Origin: Photobacterium sp. CCB-ST2H9
GTDB taxonomy: Bacteria; Pseudomonadota; Gammaproteobacteria; Enterobacterales; Vibrionaceae
Reading direction: 5' to 3'
DNA length: 64,000 bases
Assembly (NCBI RefSeq): GCF_023151555.2
Contig: NZ_CP100425.1
Coordinates: 930,001-994,000, forward strand
Below the pieces are notes generated by a model. It did no database searches and was not told the DNA's origin. It was given only the letters and a program-made list of their open reading frames with translations. Below, piece by piece: positions 1 through 9,044 of the stretch (within the stretch, counting starts at the first letter, position 1; the number at the start of each line of letters is the position of its first letter). The translations under genes were made by a program, and so were the position numbers.

Positions 1-114
1 CTGAATATTGTCGGTTTTGCCTGTTTCTTTGGCGCAGTGACACTGATTCGCCTGCGAAATGAAATTTTGCTCAGGGAAAGCCACCGTCCCTGGGTACGCC
101 AGTTGATGCAGTGA
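1..114 (+). CDS. ccmC: CcmC heme exporter subunit, C-terminal fragment
   Basis: Only the last 37 codons are in the window, and the frame is open from base 1. They encode the end of a hydrophobic helix, then a short basic tail (RLRNEILLRESHRPWVRQL) typical of the cytoplasmic end of CcmC. CcmC is the inner-membrane protein that loads heme onto CcmE in cytochrome c maturation. The call rests mainly on ccmD and ccmE following immediately, as in all system I ccm operons. The stop is 7 bases before the ccmD ATG. Confidence 0.85.
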   Translation: MNIVGFACFFGAVTLIRLRNEILLRESHRPWVRQLMQ

Positions 115-121
115 GGTGAGT

Positions 122-328
122 ATGCATTTTGAATCCATCCGTGAATTTTTTGCTATGGGCGGGTATGCCGGATATGTCTGGACAGCTTATGGTATTTCTG
201 CTTTATCTCTGCTGATTCTGCTCTGGCGCAGTGTCAGCCAAAGTCGTCATCTGGCAGCTGAAATCAAAAATAAAATAGCCCGTGAGCACCGCATTAAAGC
301 TGCTGAGAAGCTGGAGAATACGCTATGA
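122..328 (+). CDS. ccmD: CcmD heme exporter accessory protein
   Basis: A small single-pass membrane protein of 68 residues. The N-terminal stretch has the CcmD signature [12 protein letters not shown], followed by one transmembrane helix (about residues 17-36) and a charged cytoplasmic tail. CcmD helps release holo-CcmE from the CcmABC complex. The start is taken as ATG 122, because an in-frame GTG at 116 lies inside the purine-rich GAGGTGAG that serves as the ribosome binding site. It overlaps ccmE by 4 bases (ATGA), implying translational coupling. Confidence 0.9.
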   Translation: MHFESIREFFAMGGYAGYVWTAYGISALSLLILLWRSVSQSRHLAAEIKNKIAREHRIKAAEKLENTL

Positions 329-810
329 ACCCAAGACGTAAAAAACGCCTGACTGTTGTCATTGCCCTGCTCGCTGGACTGGGTGTGACGGTTGGCCTGG
401 TTCTGTATGCCATGAACCAGAATATGGATTTGTTTTACACGCCAACTGAACTGGTGCAGGGTAAGTCGGATGGGACAAAGCCTGAAGTGGGTCAGCGTCT
501 GCGCATTGGTGGCATGGTGGTCAAAGGTTCGGTTTCGCGTGACCCGAGCTCACTGCAGGTCAGCTTTCGGGTAGCTGATGTCGGTCCTGAAGTGACTGTC
601 CGTTATGACGGTATTCTGCCTGATCTGTTCCGTGAAGGGCAGGGCATTGTTGCTCAGGGTGTTCTGGTGGATGCAACGACGGTAGAGGCCCATGAAGTGC
701 TGGCGAAGCATGATGAGGAATACATGCCGCCGGAAGTTGCGGAAGCCATGCAGAAAAACCACAAGCCGCTGGAATACACCGACCAACAAAAACAAGGTAG
801 TGTGCAATGA
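325..810 (+). CDS. ccmE: CcmE periplasmic heme chaperone
   Basis: 161 residues, the normal length for CcmE. Basic residues at 4-8 and a membrane anchor at about 10-30 are followed by a periplasmic OB-fold domain. The motif [12 protein letters not shown] contains His129, equivalent to the histidine that binds heme covalently in E. coli CcmE (His130). It receives heme from CcmC and delivers it to the CcmF/CcmH ligase. The downstream Tyr of the HDEEY motif, an axial heme ligand in the family, is present. It overlaps ccmD and ccmF by 4 bases each. Confidence 0.96.
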   Translation: MNPRRKKRLTVVIALLAGLGVTVGLVLYAMNQNMDLFYTPTELVQGKSDGTKPEVGQRLRIGGMVVKGSVSRDPSSLQVSFRVADVGPEVTVRYDGILPDLFREGQGIVAQGVLVDATTVEAHEVLAKHDEEYMPPEVAEAMQKNHKPLEYTDQQKQGSVQ

Positions 811-2804
811 TTGCAGAGTTAGGGCAGTTCAGCCTGATCCTGGCGCTGGGGTTATCGCTCCTGGTCAGCTTTTATCCTTTATACGGTGCTCATCAGGGAA
901 ATCCGGTACTGATGCGTCTGGCAAGGCCTCTGACTTACGGCGTCTTTGTGATGTTGCTGTTGTCATTTGTTTTACTGGCCTGGGCCTTTTACAGCAACGA
1001 CTTTACGCTGACATATGTGGCCAGCAACTCCAACAGTAATCTGCCCTGGTACTATCGGATTACGGCAGTATGGGGAGCGCATGAAGGCTCTCTTCTGCTG
1101 TGGGTGCTGATTCAGGCGACCTGGGCGGCCGCAGTTGCAACATTCAGCCGCGGGATGCCGCAGGAATCTGTGGCCCGGGTGCTTGCCGTCATGGGGATGA
1201 TTTCCGTCGGTTTCCTGCTGTTTATTATTCTGACCTCCAATCCTTTCCTCCGTACCCTGCCTTATTTCCCGGTAGATGGCCGTGATCTGAACCCGCTGCT
1301 TCAGGACCCGGGGCTGATTATTCACCCGCCGATGCTGTATATGGGTTACGTGGGTTTCTCGGTCGCTTTTGCATTTGCAATTGCTTCACTGATGACCGGA
1401 CGACTGGATACGGCCTGGGCTCGCTGGTCGCGTCCCTGGACAATTGCCGCCTGGTCGTTTCTGACTTTGGGAATCGCGCTGGGTTCCTGGTGGGCTTATT
1501 ATGAGCTCGGCTGGGGCGGCTGGTGGTTCTGGGATCCGGTTGAAAACGCATCTTTCATGCCATGGCTGGCCGGGACAGCGTTGATGCACTCACTGGCAGT
1601 CACGGAGAAACGGGGAACCTTTAAAGCCTGGACGGTCCTGCTGGCGATTTCGGCTTTTTCACTGAGTCTGCTCGGTACTTTTCTGGTTCGCTCCGGTGTT
1701 CTGGTTTCCGTACATGCGTTTGCTTCTGACCCGGCACGCGGGATGTTTATTCTGGGCTTCCTGGTTGTCGTGATTGGCGGATCCCTGTTGCTGTACGCGT
1801 TGCGTGGTGCGAAGATCCGTTCCCACGGCAGCTTCAGCTTGTTCTCACGCGAGAATTTCCTGCTGGCAAACAACCTGTTGCTGGTCACGGGGTTACTGGT
1901 GGTCCTGATTGGGACATTGCTGCCGTTGGTGCACAAGCAAATCGGGTTGGGTTCTGTCTCGATTGGTGTACCGTTCTTCAACACACTGTTTACCTGGCTG
2001 ATGATTCCTTTTGCGTTTTTCCTCGGAATCGGGCCGCTGGTCCGCTGGAAGCGAGAGAATTTTGCCAATATCCGTCGTCCGCTGATCATTTCTGCGCTGA
2101 TCACACTGCCGTTGTCCCTGCTGGTGCTCTGGCTGCGTCCGGACCCGATCCAGCCGCTCGCTGTTCTGGGGCTGGTGATGGCATTCTGGATCATCATTTT
2201 GCAGGGCTATGAGTTGTATGAGCGCGCCACACACCGGCATCCACTGATGGTCGGTCTGGGTAAGCTGGGCCGCAGTCACTGGGCGATGGTGCTGGGTCAT
2301 ATCGGACTGGCGATCACCCTGATCGGGATTACACTGGTGTCGAATTATGATCTGGAGCGTGATGTGCGCCTGTCGCCGGGTCAGTCTGTGAATGTGGAAG
2401 GGTTTGATTTCCGTCTGGCCGGTCTGCGCAATGTGGAAGGGCCGAACTACGATGGTTTCATCGGCGACTTTGTGGTGACAGCCAACGGTAAATTTATCAC
2501 TGAACTGCATGCCGAGAAGCGATTCTACTCAGTGGCGGGCTCAATGATGACGGAGGCTGCAATCGACAGTGGTGTGACCCGCGATCTTTATGTGGCATTG
2601 GGCGAGGAGCTGAATGATGGCGCCTGGGCGGTCCGGATATATTACAAGCCATTTGTGAACTGGTTGTGGGCCGGTGCCATTTTGATGGCGCTGGGTGGCG
2701 CAATGGCAATCAGCGATAAGCGCTACCGATTCCGTCAGCGTTTCAAAAAAACAGAGCAAGCTGAGGAACATGTTGCTGTATCTCAGGCGGAGGTGAATGG
2801 ATGA
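807..2804 (+). CDS. ccmF: CcmF cytochrome c heme lyase subunit
   Basis: A 665-residue polytopic membrane protein of normal CcmF length with about 15 hydrophobic segments. The tryptophan-rich periplasmic heme-handling (WWD) motif is clear at residues 236-250 ([15 protein letters not shown]), and conserved histidines include His173 in [11 protein letters not shown]. CcmF accepts heme from holo-CcmE, reduces it, and with CcmH and CcmI attaches it to the CXXCH motif of apocytochrome c. It overlaps ccmE and ccmG by 4 bases (ATGA). No defect is seen. Confidence 0.97.
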   Translation: MIAELGQFSLILALGLSLLVSFYPLYGAHQGNPVLMRLARPLTYGVFVMLLLSFVLLAWAFYSNDFTLTYVASNSNSNLPWYYRITAVWGAHEGSLLLWVLIQATWAAAVATFSRGMPQESVARVLAVMGMISVGFLLFIILTSNPFLRTLPYFPVDGRDLNPLLQDPGLIIHPPMLYMGYVGFSVAFAFAIASLMTGRLDTAWARWSRPWTIAAWSFLTLGIALGSWWAYYELGWGGWWFWDPVENASFMPWLAGTALMHSLAVTEKRGTFKAWTVLLAISAFSLSLLGTFLVRSGVLVSVHAFASDPARGMFILGFLVVVIGGSLLLYALRGAKIRSHGSFSLFSRENFLLANNLLLVTGLLVVLIGTLLPLVHKQIGLGSVSIGVPFFNTLFTWLMIPFAFFLGIGPLVRWKRENFANIRRPLIISALITLPLSLLVLWLRPDPIQPLAVLGLVMAFWIIILQGYELYERATHRHPLMVGLGKLGRSHWAMVLGHIGLAITLIGITLVSNYDLERDVRLSPGQSVNVEGFDFRLAGLRNVEGPNYDGFIGDFVVTANGKFITELHAEKRFYSVAGSMMTEAAIDSGVTRDLYVALGEELNDGAWAVRIYYKPFVNWLWAGAILMALGGAMAISDKRYRFRQRFKKTEQAEEHVAVSQAEVNG

Positions 2805-3355
2805 ACAAGAAACTGCTCTTTATCCCGTTTGTGATTTTTATCGCGCTGGTGGCTGTGTTTATGGAGCAGCTGACCCGCAATGCGGACGGCGATGATCCGA
2901 CCCGCCTGGAATCCGTCCTGGTCGGGAAGCCTGTTCCGGCTTTTCGTCTGGAAGATTTAGCGAACGCAGACACGTTGTACCAGCAGGACATTTTCCATGG
3001 GGAGCCGCTGCTGCTGAATGTGTGGGCAACCTGGTGTCCGACCTGCTATGCAGAGCATCAGTATCTCAATCAGCTGGCCAGTCAGGGCGTTAAAATTATT
3101 GGCCTGAATTATAAGGATGAGCGACAAAAAGCCATCCGCTGGCTGGATGACTTGGGCAATCCTTATATGCACAGCCTGTTCGACGGCAATGGGATGCTGG
3201 GAATGGACCTGGGGGTTTACGGCGCCCCGGAGACATTCCTGATTGATGCCAAAGGGATCATCCGCTATCGCCATGTGGGGGATGTGAATCCGCAAAACTG
3301 GGAAAGTACTCTGAAGCCTATCTACGAGCGACTGCAGGAGGAAGCGAAAGGATGA
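2801..3355 (+). CDS. ccmG: CcmG/DsbE periplasmic thioredoxin-like reductase
   Basis: 184 residues with an N-terminal membrane anchor (residues 4-22) and a thioredoxin fold. The active site WATWCPTC places the redox pair at Cys79 and Cys82, and the acidic GVYGAPETFLID loop with the cis-proline is present. CcmG reduces the apocytochrome or CcmH disulfide so that heme can be ligated, drawing electrons from DsbD. It overlaps ccmF and ccmH by 4 bases each, inside the single ccm transcription unit. Confidence 0.96.
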   Translation: MNKKLLFIPFVIFIALVAVFMEQLTRNADGDDPTRLESVLVGKPVPAFRLEDLANADTLYQQDIFHGEPLLLNVWATWCPTCYAEHQYLNQLASQGVKIIGLNYKDERQKAIRWLDDLGNPYMHSLFDGNGMLGMDLGVYGAPETFLIDAKGIIRYRHVGDVNPQNWESTLKPIYERLQEEAKG

Positions 3356-3867
3356 AACACTGGATTGCAGCGGTTGTACTGAGCATTGCTGGCTGGCTTT
3401 CAGTCTGCCTGCCTGCACAGGCCGCTATTGATGTGTATGAGTTCAAGTCGCATGAGCAGGAAGTGGCCTTTCAGGATCTGACAGCAACGCTTCGTTGTCC
3501 GAAGTGTCAGAACAACAATATTGCAGATTCGAACGCCGAGCTGGCGAAAGATATGCGTCAGAAAGTGTTCGAATTGCTGGAACAGGGGAAATCAAAGCAG
3601 GAAATCATTGATTATATGATTGCACGCTACGGTAACTTCGTGACTTATAACCCACCTGTCATGCCTTCCACGTTGATTCTCTGGCTGGGACCGCTGTGTT
3701 TTCTGCTGATCGGGGCCAGTGTGCTGGTCTACCGTTCCCGACGCGGCGTCGCAGGTACGAAAACCATGGATGCAGCAGAGTCGGCACGTCTGAATGCACT
3801 GCTTGAGGAAATGGAGCAACAGGCAGACAACAGCAGTCAGGCTGGTGATAACAAGGTGAAAAAATGA
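3352..3867 (+). CDS. ccmH: CcmH thiol-reductase subunit of the heme lyase
   Basis: 171 residues. A Sec signal peptide ends around AQA at residues 22-24. The conserved LRCPKCQNNNIADSNA motif carries the redox cysteines Cys49 and Cys52. The family motif is LRCPxCQ. A helix bundle with AxxMRxxV-type residues follows, then one transmembrane segment (about 104-125). The CcmI functions are encoded separately just downstream, so this is the short CcmH type and not the E. coli CcmH-CcmI fusion. Confidence 0.95.
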   Translation: MKHWIAAVVLSIAGWLSVCLPAQAAIDVYEFKSHEQEVAFQDLTATLRCPKCQNNNIADSNAELAKDMRQKVFELLEQGKSKQEIIDYMIARYGNFVTYNPPVMPSTLILWLGPLCFLLIGASVLVYRSRRGVAGTKTMDAAESARLNALLEEMEQQADNSSQAGDNKVKK

Positions 3868-5075
3868 CGTTATTTTGGATTTCCACCCTGATTCTGGTGC
3901 TGATTGCACTGGCGTTTTTGATTGTGCCTGCTTTCGTTGGCAGCAACCAGGATCAGGTCGCCAGCCGGGATGAGCTGAACAAAGCCTTCTTTCGTGACCG
4001 GTTGGGTGAGCTCAAAGAAGAGAGCAGCGAAGGCTTGATTGCCAATCCGGATGAAATGGAAGTTGAGCTGCAGCAGTCCCTGCTGGATGATGTGCCGGCA
4101 GGGCAGGTTCAGCAGTATTCATTGTTTAAGCCCTGGTTATTGTTGCCGGGTGTCCTGGTCATTATTGGTGTGTCTTACGGCTTGTACCATATTGTAGGTA
4201 ATCAGCAGAAAGTTGCAGTCTGGCAGGAAACGGTTTCCAGACTGCCTCAATTGACTCAAAAGCTGATGGTTCAGAATGCTGAGCCGCTGACGGATGAGGA
4301 AATGAATGATCTGACGCTTGGTCTGCGGACCCGCTTACATGAGCGCCCGAATGATGCGACCGGCTGGCTGCTGCTTGGCCGGATCGGTATTGCGAACCGG
4401 GATATTGAAACGGCACAGGGCGCGATGAAACGTGCCTTGGATCTTGAACCCAGTGATCCAACGCTACAGCTTGAATATGCCCGGACGCTGATGATGGGGG
4501 GCGAACCGGGCCAGCTTCAGTTTGCGCGGACGATGCTGAAACATCTGCTGGAACGACATCCGGGAAATTTTGAAGCAATGGCGTTACTGGCATTTGATGC
4601 GTTCAGTCAGGGCAATTACCCGGTAGCAATCCAGTTCTGGGAGCAGATGAAAAGCTTGCCGGGGATTGGCGAAGATCGCCTCAGAATGATTGATGGCGGG
4701 ATTGCTCAGGCCAAAAAAGAAATCGAGCGTGCTGCAAACCCGAGTCCTGGGGTAACCGTGACGGTGAATCTGGCCCCCTCCGTTACCCTGCCGGCGCAAG
4801 GAATGGTGATTGTGTCTGTTCACACTGCAGACGGTGCACCGATGCCGTTGGCGGCAAGACGGTTGCCGTTGTCCCGCTTCCCGTTAACGCTGACACTGAC
4901 AGACAGCGACAGCATGGTGCCTGACCGGTTGATGTCCAAGCAGTCGAACCTCATCGTGCGGGCGCGAATTGACCATGATGGGAACGTCGCGACGAAAGAC
5001 GGTGACTGGTTTGGTGAAAGTGGTGTTGTCCCGCTGGGAGGGGAAACAACCATTACAATTGATACACAGTTTTAG
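3864..5075 (+). CDS. ccmI: CcmI apocytochrome c chaperone
   Basis: 403 residues. There are two N-terminal transmembrane helices (about 3-23 and 91-113) with a cytoplasmic loop between them, then a periplasmic domain with TPR repeats (around residues 155-280, e.g. GWLLLGRIGIANRD and LEPSDPTLQLEYARTL), then a beta-rich C-terminal domain. CcmI binds the C-terminal end of apocytochrome c and presents it to CcmFH. It is the last gene of the visible ccm operon and is followed by a strong hairpin. Confidence 0.93.
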   Translation: MTLFWISTLILVLIALAFLIVPAFVGSNQDQVASRDELNKAFFRDRLGELKEESSEGLIANPDEMEVELQQSLLDDVPAGQVQQYSLFKPWLLLPGVLVIIGVSYGLYHIVGNQQKVAVWQETVSRLPQLTQKLMVQNAEPLTDEEMNDLTLGLRTRLHERPNDATGWLLLGRIGIANRDIETAQGAMKRALDLEPSDPTLQLEYARTLMMGGEPGQLQFARTMLKHLLERHPGNFEAMALLAFDAFSQGNYPVAIQFWEQMKSLPGIGEDRLRMIDGGIAQAKKEIERAANPSPGVTVTVNLAPSVTLPAQGMVIVSVHTADGAPMPLAARRLPLSRFPLTLTLTDSDSMVPDRLMSKQSNLIVRARIDHDGNVATKDGDWFGESGVVPLGGETTITIDTQF

Positions 5076-5103
5076 CAATATCCTGAAACATACTGGCAGT
5101 TCT

Positions 5104-5137
5104 AAAACAGACTGGATATCATTATCCAGTCTGTTTT
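5104..5137 (+). terminator. Hairpin terminator after the ccm operon
   Basis: A perfect 14-bp inverted repeat, AAAACAGACTGGAT / ATCCAGTCTGTTTT, with a 6-base loop. The arms are A-rich and T-rich at their outer ends, so it can act on either strand. It lies between ccmI and mlaA. Confidence 0.8.
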
Positions 5138-5148
5138 CGTTGAAATAA

Positions 5149-6012
5149 GTGGTTAACACATTGAGTCGAAATCTTTTTTTATCCATTCTTCTGAGCATGT
5201 CCCTGATGGGCTGTGCCAGTTCTCCGCCTGATCCAGCCCCTGAAAAACTGGCTGGGGATGAATATGGCTTTGATGCTGAAGAGATGGCTGCGGCCGGGCT
5301 GACGGCGGAAGAGCTCCAGTCGCTTGAAACGCCGGAAAGTGCGGTTTATGACCCTTTTGAAGGTTTCAACCGTGCGATGTGGACGGTGAATTATGATTAT
5401 CTGGATCCTTACTTTCTCCGCCCGGTTTCTTTGGCGTATGTAGACTATGTGCCTTCTCCGGTACGTACAGGGCTGAGAAACTTCCTGTCGAACCTTGAAG
5501 AACCAGCCAATATGCTCAACAGCTTTTTGATGCAGAACCCGGAGAAAGCGGTTGACCATTTTACCCGGTTCTGGATTAACTCTATTTTTGGCCTGGGTGG
5601 TCTGATCGATATCGCCTCAGCAGCAGATATTTCGCCGCCGGGGGGGCAATCATTTCCGGATACGCTTGGATATTATGGTGTCGGGAATGGCCCGTACTTC
5701 ATGATCCCGGCATACGGGCCGGTCACGTTGCGTGAAGGTGCGGGAGACTGGGTTGATAAATTGTATTTCCCGCTGAATTTACTGACGTTCTGGCAAAGTG
5801 CGGGTAAATGGGCACTGGAAGGGATGGAAAACCGGGCAAAACTGGTGTCACAGGAACCGATGCTGAACAATTCTCCTGACCCTTATGTATTTACGCGGGA
5901 TGCCTATATTCAGTATAAGAATTTCAGGGCCGGCGGGCAGGCTGCGGCACCAGAAGAGTCAGGAAATGAAGAGTACCTTGACGATTATCTGGATGAAATC
6001 GACAGCGAATAG
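5149..6012 (+). CDS. mlaA: MlaA (VacJ) outer-membrane lipoprotein
   Basis: 287 residues. A lipoprotein signal peptide ends in LMGC (lipidated Cys22). The mature part has the MlaA signature: DPFEGFNRAMWTVNYDYLD, then helical segments and NGPYFMIPAYGPVTLREG. MlaA removes mislocalised phospholipids from the outer leaflet of the outer membrane and passes them to MlaC and MlaFEDB. The C-terminal tail is very acidic. The start is uncertain: GTG 5149 gives a good signal peptide, TTG 5161 is an alternative, and neither has a strong ribosome binding site. Confidence 0.93.
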   Translation: MVNTLSRNLFLSILLSMSLMGCASSPPDPAPEKLAGDEYGFDAEEMAAAGLTAEELQSLETPESAVYDPFEGFNRAMWTVNYDYLDPYFLRPVSLAYVDYVPSPVRTGLRNFLSNLEEPANMLNSFLMQNPEKAVDHFTRFWINSIFGLGGLIDIASAADISPPGGQSFPDTLGYYGVGNGPYFMIPAYGPVTLREGAGDWVDKLYFPLNLLTFWQSAGKWALEGMENRAKLVSQEPMLNNSPDPYVFTRDAYIQYKNFRAGGQAAAPEESGNEEYLDDYLDEIDSE

Positions 6013-6036
6013 GTCATTATCCTGCTTTCCTCATAG

Positions 6037-6070
6037 AATCCAGAGCTACTGATGGCTCTGGATTTTTTTT
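6037..6070 (+). terminator. Rho-independent terminator after mlaA
   Basis: Inverted repeat AATCCAGAGC / GCTCTGGATT with an 8-base loop, followed by a run of T to 6070. Confidence 0.85.
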
Positions 6071-6438
6071 AAAGTGAAGGGCTGAAGTGATTTAATGTTA
6101 ATTTATTGTAAATAAAAACATGAGTTGCGATTTGTCGGGTTTGTTTGTATTTTGCTCACATTTCTGACTTAAAACTGTTAAGAACTGCTTACAATTTTCC
6201 ATTTTTTCTTTCATTTTAGTAACCTACGTCGCAATCATCGATTGTTTGCTTGATTTATCACTTTCCTGTCTCATCTTGCTTCAGCTTGCATTCCTTCTGG
6301 CAGAAGATCACAAAGATTAACATTTGCATCATTTTTTTTACTTTCTTTCTTTGAGACATAAAGAAACTCGACTATTCCTTATACTGCATAGCTTGCTGGC
6401 TATGCTTTTTATTTATTTTTTAACTCAAGGAACAAGTC
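6071..6438 (+). promoter_or_regulatory. Long AT-rich leader/promoter region of the chitinase gene, with a hairpin at 6386-6421
   Basis: About 370 bases without a plausible gene. It is AT-rich with several pyrimidine tracts. A candidate -10 (TATACT, 6380-6385) sits directly before a 7-bp hairpin GCATAGC / GCTATGC (6386-6392 / 6399-6405) followed by a T-rich run to 6421. The chitinase ribosome binding site AAGGAA comes just after. If transcription starts further upstream the hairpin could work as a terminator or attenuator. If the -10 is used, the hairpin is only at the very 5' end. Confidence 0.45.
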
Positions 6439-8940
6439 ATGTCTTTCAATAAGTTGACTCCTGTCGCAGCTGGCATCGCCGCTGTGACATTGTCGTGGGG
6501 AGCAATGGCGGCTCCGGGCACGCCTCAGATTGCCTGGATGGAAACTGATTACGCGATCATTGAAGTGGATCAGGCCGCAAGTGCCTATACAAGCCTGGTG
6601 ACTGTTAAACCTGCTGCTGAAGTCCCGGTTGCCTGGCAGCGTTACTCCGGTGATCCGGCGGATCATTGGAAAGTGAAATTAAACGGTAATGTTGTTTTTG
6701 AAACAGCAATTGCTCCGGCATCAAGTGGCGCGGGCTCCACAACCCTTTCTGTGGCTCAGGGTGGCCAGTATGCCATGACGGTTGAACTGTGCAGTGGCAC
6801 AGGGGCAGCAGAGGCGTGTACCAGCAGCGCGGCGACGAATATCGTTGTCGCAGATACGGATGGCAGCCATCTGGATCCTCTGCCGATGAATGTCGATCCG
6901 AATAACGGAAATTACACGACCCCCCCAAACACTGTTGTGGGTGCTTACTTTGTTGAGTGGGGTGTCTACGGCCGTAAATTCCCGGTGGATAAAGTACCGG
7001 CACAAAACCTGACTCACATTCTGTATGGCTTTATCCCAATCTGTGGCCCGAATGACTCTCTGGGTGAAATTGAGAACGGCAACAGTCTGGCTGCACTGAA
7101 GCGCGCCTGTCAGGGGACGCCTGATTATGAAGTCGTGATTCATGATCCATGGGCGGCTGTCCAGATGCCACAGGCTGGTCACAGCTACAGTACGCCTTAT
7201 AAAGGGACATACGGTCAGCTGATGGCGCTGAAACAACGTTATCCTGATCTGAAAGTGATCCCTTCTGTGGGGGGCTGGACACTGTCTGACCCGTTCTATT
7301 CATTCACCGATAAGGCGAAGCGCGACATTTTTGTTGCCAGTGTGAAGAAGTTCCTGAAAACATGGAAATTCTTTGATGGTGTGGATATCGACTGGGAATT
7401 CCCGGGCGGAAAAGGTGCGAATCCAAACCTGGGTGATCCGGTGAAAGACGGTCCTGCGTATGTCGCCCTGATGCGTGAACTGCGTGCAATGCTGGATGAT
7501 CTGGAAGCAGAAACGGGTCGTCAGTATGAACTGACATCAGCCATTGGTGTGGGCTACGACAAGATTGATGTCGTGAACTACGCAGATGCGATCCAGTACA
7601 TGGATTACATTTTCGCCATGACCTATGACTTCTTCGGCGGCTGGAATAATGTACCGGGTCATCAGACTGCATTGTTCTGCGGCACGCATATGTCTGCCGA
7701 TGAGTGCAATGGTACGGGTGTGGATGAAAACGGTGAGCCACGCAAAGGTCCGGCTTATACTGCATCACATGGGATTGAGCGTTTACTGGGACAAGGTGTG
7801 CCCGCCAACAAACTGGTTCTGGGTGCAGCCATGTATGCACGTGGCTGGACTGGTGTGACTGAGGCGAGCATGACGGATCCATCAAACCCAATGACCGGAA
7901 AAGGCACGGGTGCGGTCCCGGGTTCCTGGGAAGCGGGCGTCATTGACTATAAAGATGTTGTGAAGAATTACATCAACAACGCCGCGGTTGTGAAAGGGTA
8001 TGATACTCAGGCTGAAGGCCCTTGGGCTTATGATCCAAGCAACGGAAATCTGATTACATATGACAACCCGCGTTCTGTTATGGCGAAAGGTCAGTATGTT
8101 CGTAATCTGGGGCTTGCAGGTCTGTTTGCATGGGAAATCGATGCGGATAACGGCGATATTCTGAATGCAATGCAGGAATCTCTGGCCGGCGGTGGTGGTA
8201 ACTATGCGCCAGTCGCTAATGCCGGTGCTGACCAACAGGTGAATGGTGCTGCAACTGTAACACTGGATGGTTCAGCCTCAAGTGATCGCGATGGCCAGAT
8301 TGTCAGCTATCAGTGGGTTCAGACTAGTGGTCCGGCTCTGACACTGACTGGTGCGGGGACTGTCAAAGCCACAGTTGCTGTGCCGGCTGTAACAGCAGAC
8401 ACGCAGTATGTGTTTACCCTGACTGTGACAGATGACAAAGGTGATACAGCGACTGACACCGTGACTGTCAGTGCGAAAGCACCTGGTTCAAATACTGCGC
8501 CTGTCGTGGCTGTCTCTGGCCCGACTTCAGCGAATGCCGGGGTTCTGGTGACACTGGATGCGTCTCAGTCGACTGATGCTGATGGCGATACACTGACTTT
8601 TGATTGGACAGTGCCAGCAGGCGTGAATGCAACGGTGAATGGTGCGACAGTCAGTTTCACGGCAGGGAGTTATACCGCAGATACACCACTGAACTTTACG
8701 GTTGCAGTATCTGACGGCACAGACACTGTGACTCAGTCGGTGACTGTGACTGTCCTGAAAGACGGCGGTTCTACCGGTTGTACCGATGCCTGGAGCAGCG
8801 CTGGCGTGTATAACGCTGGGGATATCGTGACGCATGCCGGGAAGTCCTGGAAAGCGAAATGGTGGACCACAGGTGAAGAACCAGGAACCACTGGTGAGTG
8901 GGGTGTCTGGGAAGATCTGGGTGCAGCAAACTGCCAGTAA
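6439..8940 (+). CDS. chiA: Secreted multidomain GH18 chitinase
   Basis: 833 residues. A signal peptide ends around residue 25 (AMA). An N-terminal chitinase-A-type immunoglobulin-like domain (about 27-140) precedes the GH18 barrel (about 165-580). The catalytic DxxDxDxE motif is intact as Asp313, Asp316, Asp318 and Glu320 in DGVDIDWEFPGG. Two PKD/Ig-like domains follow (about 590-680 and 685-775), then a C-terminal CBM5/12 chitin-binding module (about 779-833) rich in Trp (AWSSAGVYNAGD, KAKWWTTGEEP, WGVWEDLG). Length and layout match Vibrio ChiA-type endochitinases. It cleaves extracellular chitin to oligosaccharides. It is monocistronic, with terminators on both sides. Confidence 0.93.
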   Translation: MSFNKLTPVAAGIAAVTLSWGAMAAPGTPQIAWMETDYAIIEVDQAASAYTSLVTVKPAAEVPVAWQRYSGDPADHWKVKLNGNVVFETAIAPASSGAGSTTLSVAQGGQYAMTVELCSGTGAAEACTSSAATNIVVADTDGSHLDPLPMNVDPNNGNYTTPPNTVVGAYFVEWGVYGRKFPVDKVPAQNLTHILYGFIPICGPNDSLGEIENGNSLAALKRACQGTPDYEVVIHDPWAAVQMPQAGHSYSTPYKGTYGQLMALKQRYPDLKVIPSVGGWTLSDPFYSFTDKAKRDIFVASVKKFLKTWKFFDGVDIDWEFPGGKGANPNLGDPVKDGPAYVALMRELRAMLDDLEAETGRQYELTSAIGVGYDKIDVVNYADAIQYMDYIFAMTYDFFGGWNNVPGHQTALFCGTHMSADECNGTGVDENGEPRKGPAYTASHGIERLLGQGVPANKLVLGAAMYARGWTGVTEASMTDPSNPMTGKGTGAVPGSWEAGVIDYKDVVKNYINNAAVVKGYDTQAEGPWAYDPSNGNLITYDNPRSVMAKGQYVRNLGLAGLFAWEIDADNGDILNAMQESLAGGGGNYAPVANAGADQQVNGAATVTLDGSASSDRDGQIVSYQWVQTSGPALTLTGAGTVKATVAVPAVTADTQYVFTLTVTDDKGDTATDTVTVSAKAPGSNTAPVVAVSGPTSANAGVLVTLDASQSTDADGDTLTFDWTVPAGVNATVNGATVSFTAGSYTADTPLNFTVAVSDGTDTVTQSVTVTVLKDGGSTGCTDAWSSAGVYNAGDIVTHAGKSWKAKWWTTGEEPGTTGEWGVWEDLGAANCQ

Positions 8941-8990
8941 GTGTGGGTTTCCGTAACGAAAACTGAAAATTTGTAAGATGTAAAATGATA

Positions 8991-9017
8991 AAGCCGCTCA
9001 AGGGAGCGGCTTTTTTT
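8991..9017. terminator. Terminator between chiA and fadL (convergent)
   Basis: AAGCCGCTC / GAGCGGCTT hairpin with a short loop and seven T on the + strand. A short A run precedes it, so it may also serve fadL on the - strand. Confidence 0.85.
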
Positions 9018-9044
9018 AATCTTTCTGCAGTCGTCTTTCTGTTT

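Noticed and set aside
1499..2197. 232-codon frame on the minus strand inside ccmF
   Set aside because: It is antisense to a clear ccmF domain and rich in Arg/Pro/Ser/Thr, typical of shadow frames. The same holds for the long minus-strand frame 7304-7891 inside the chitinase gene.
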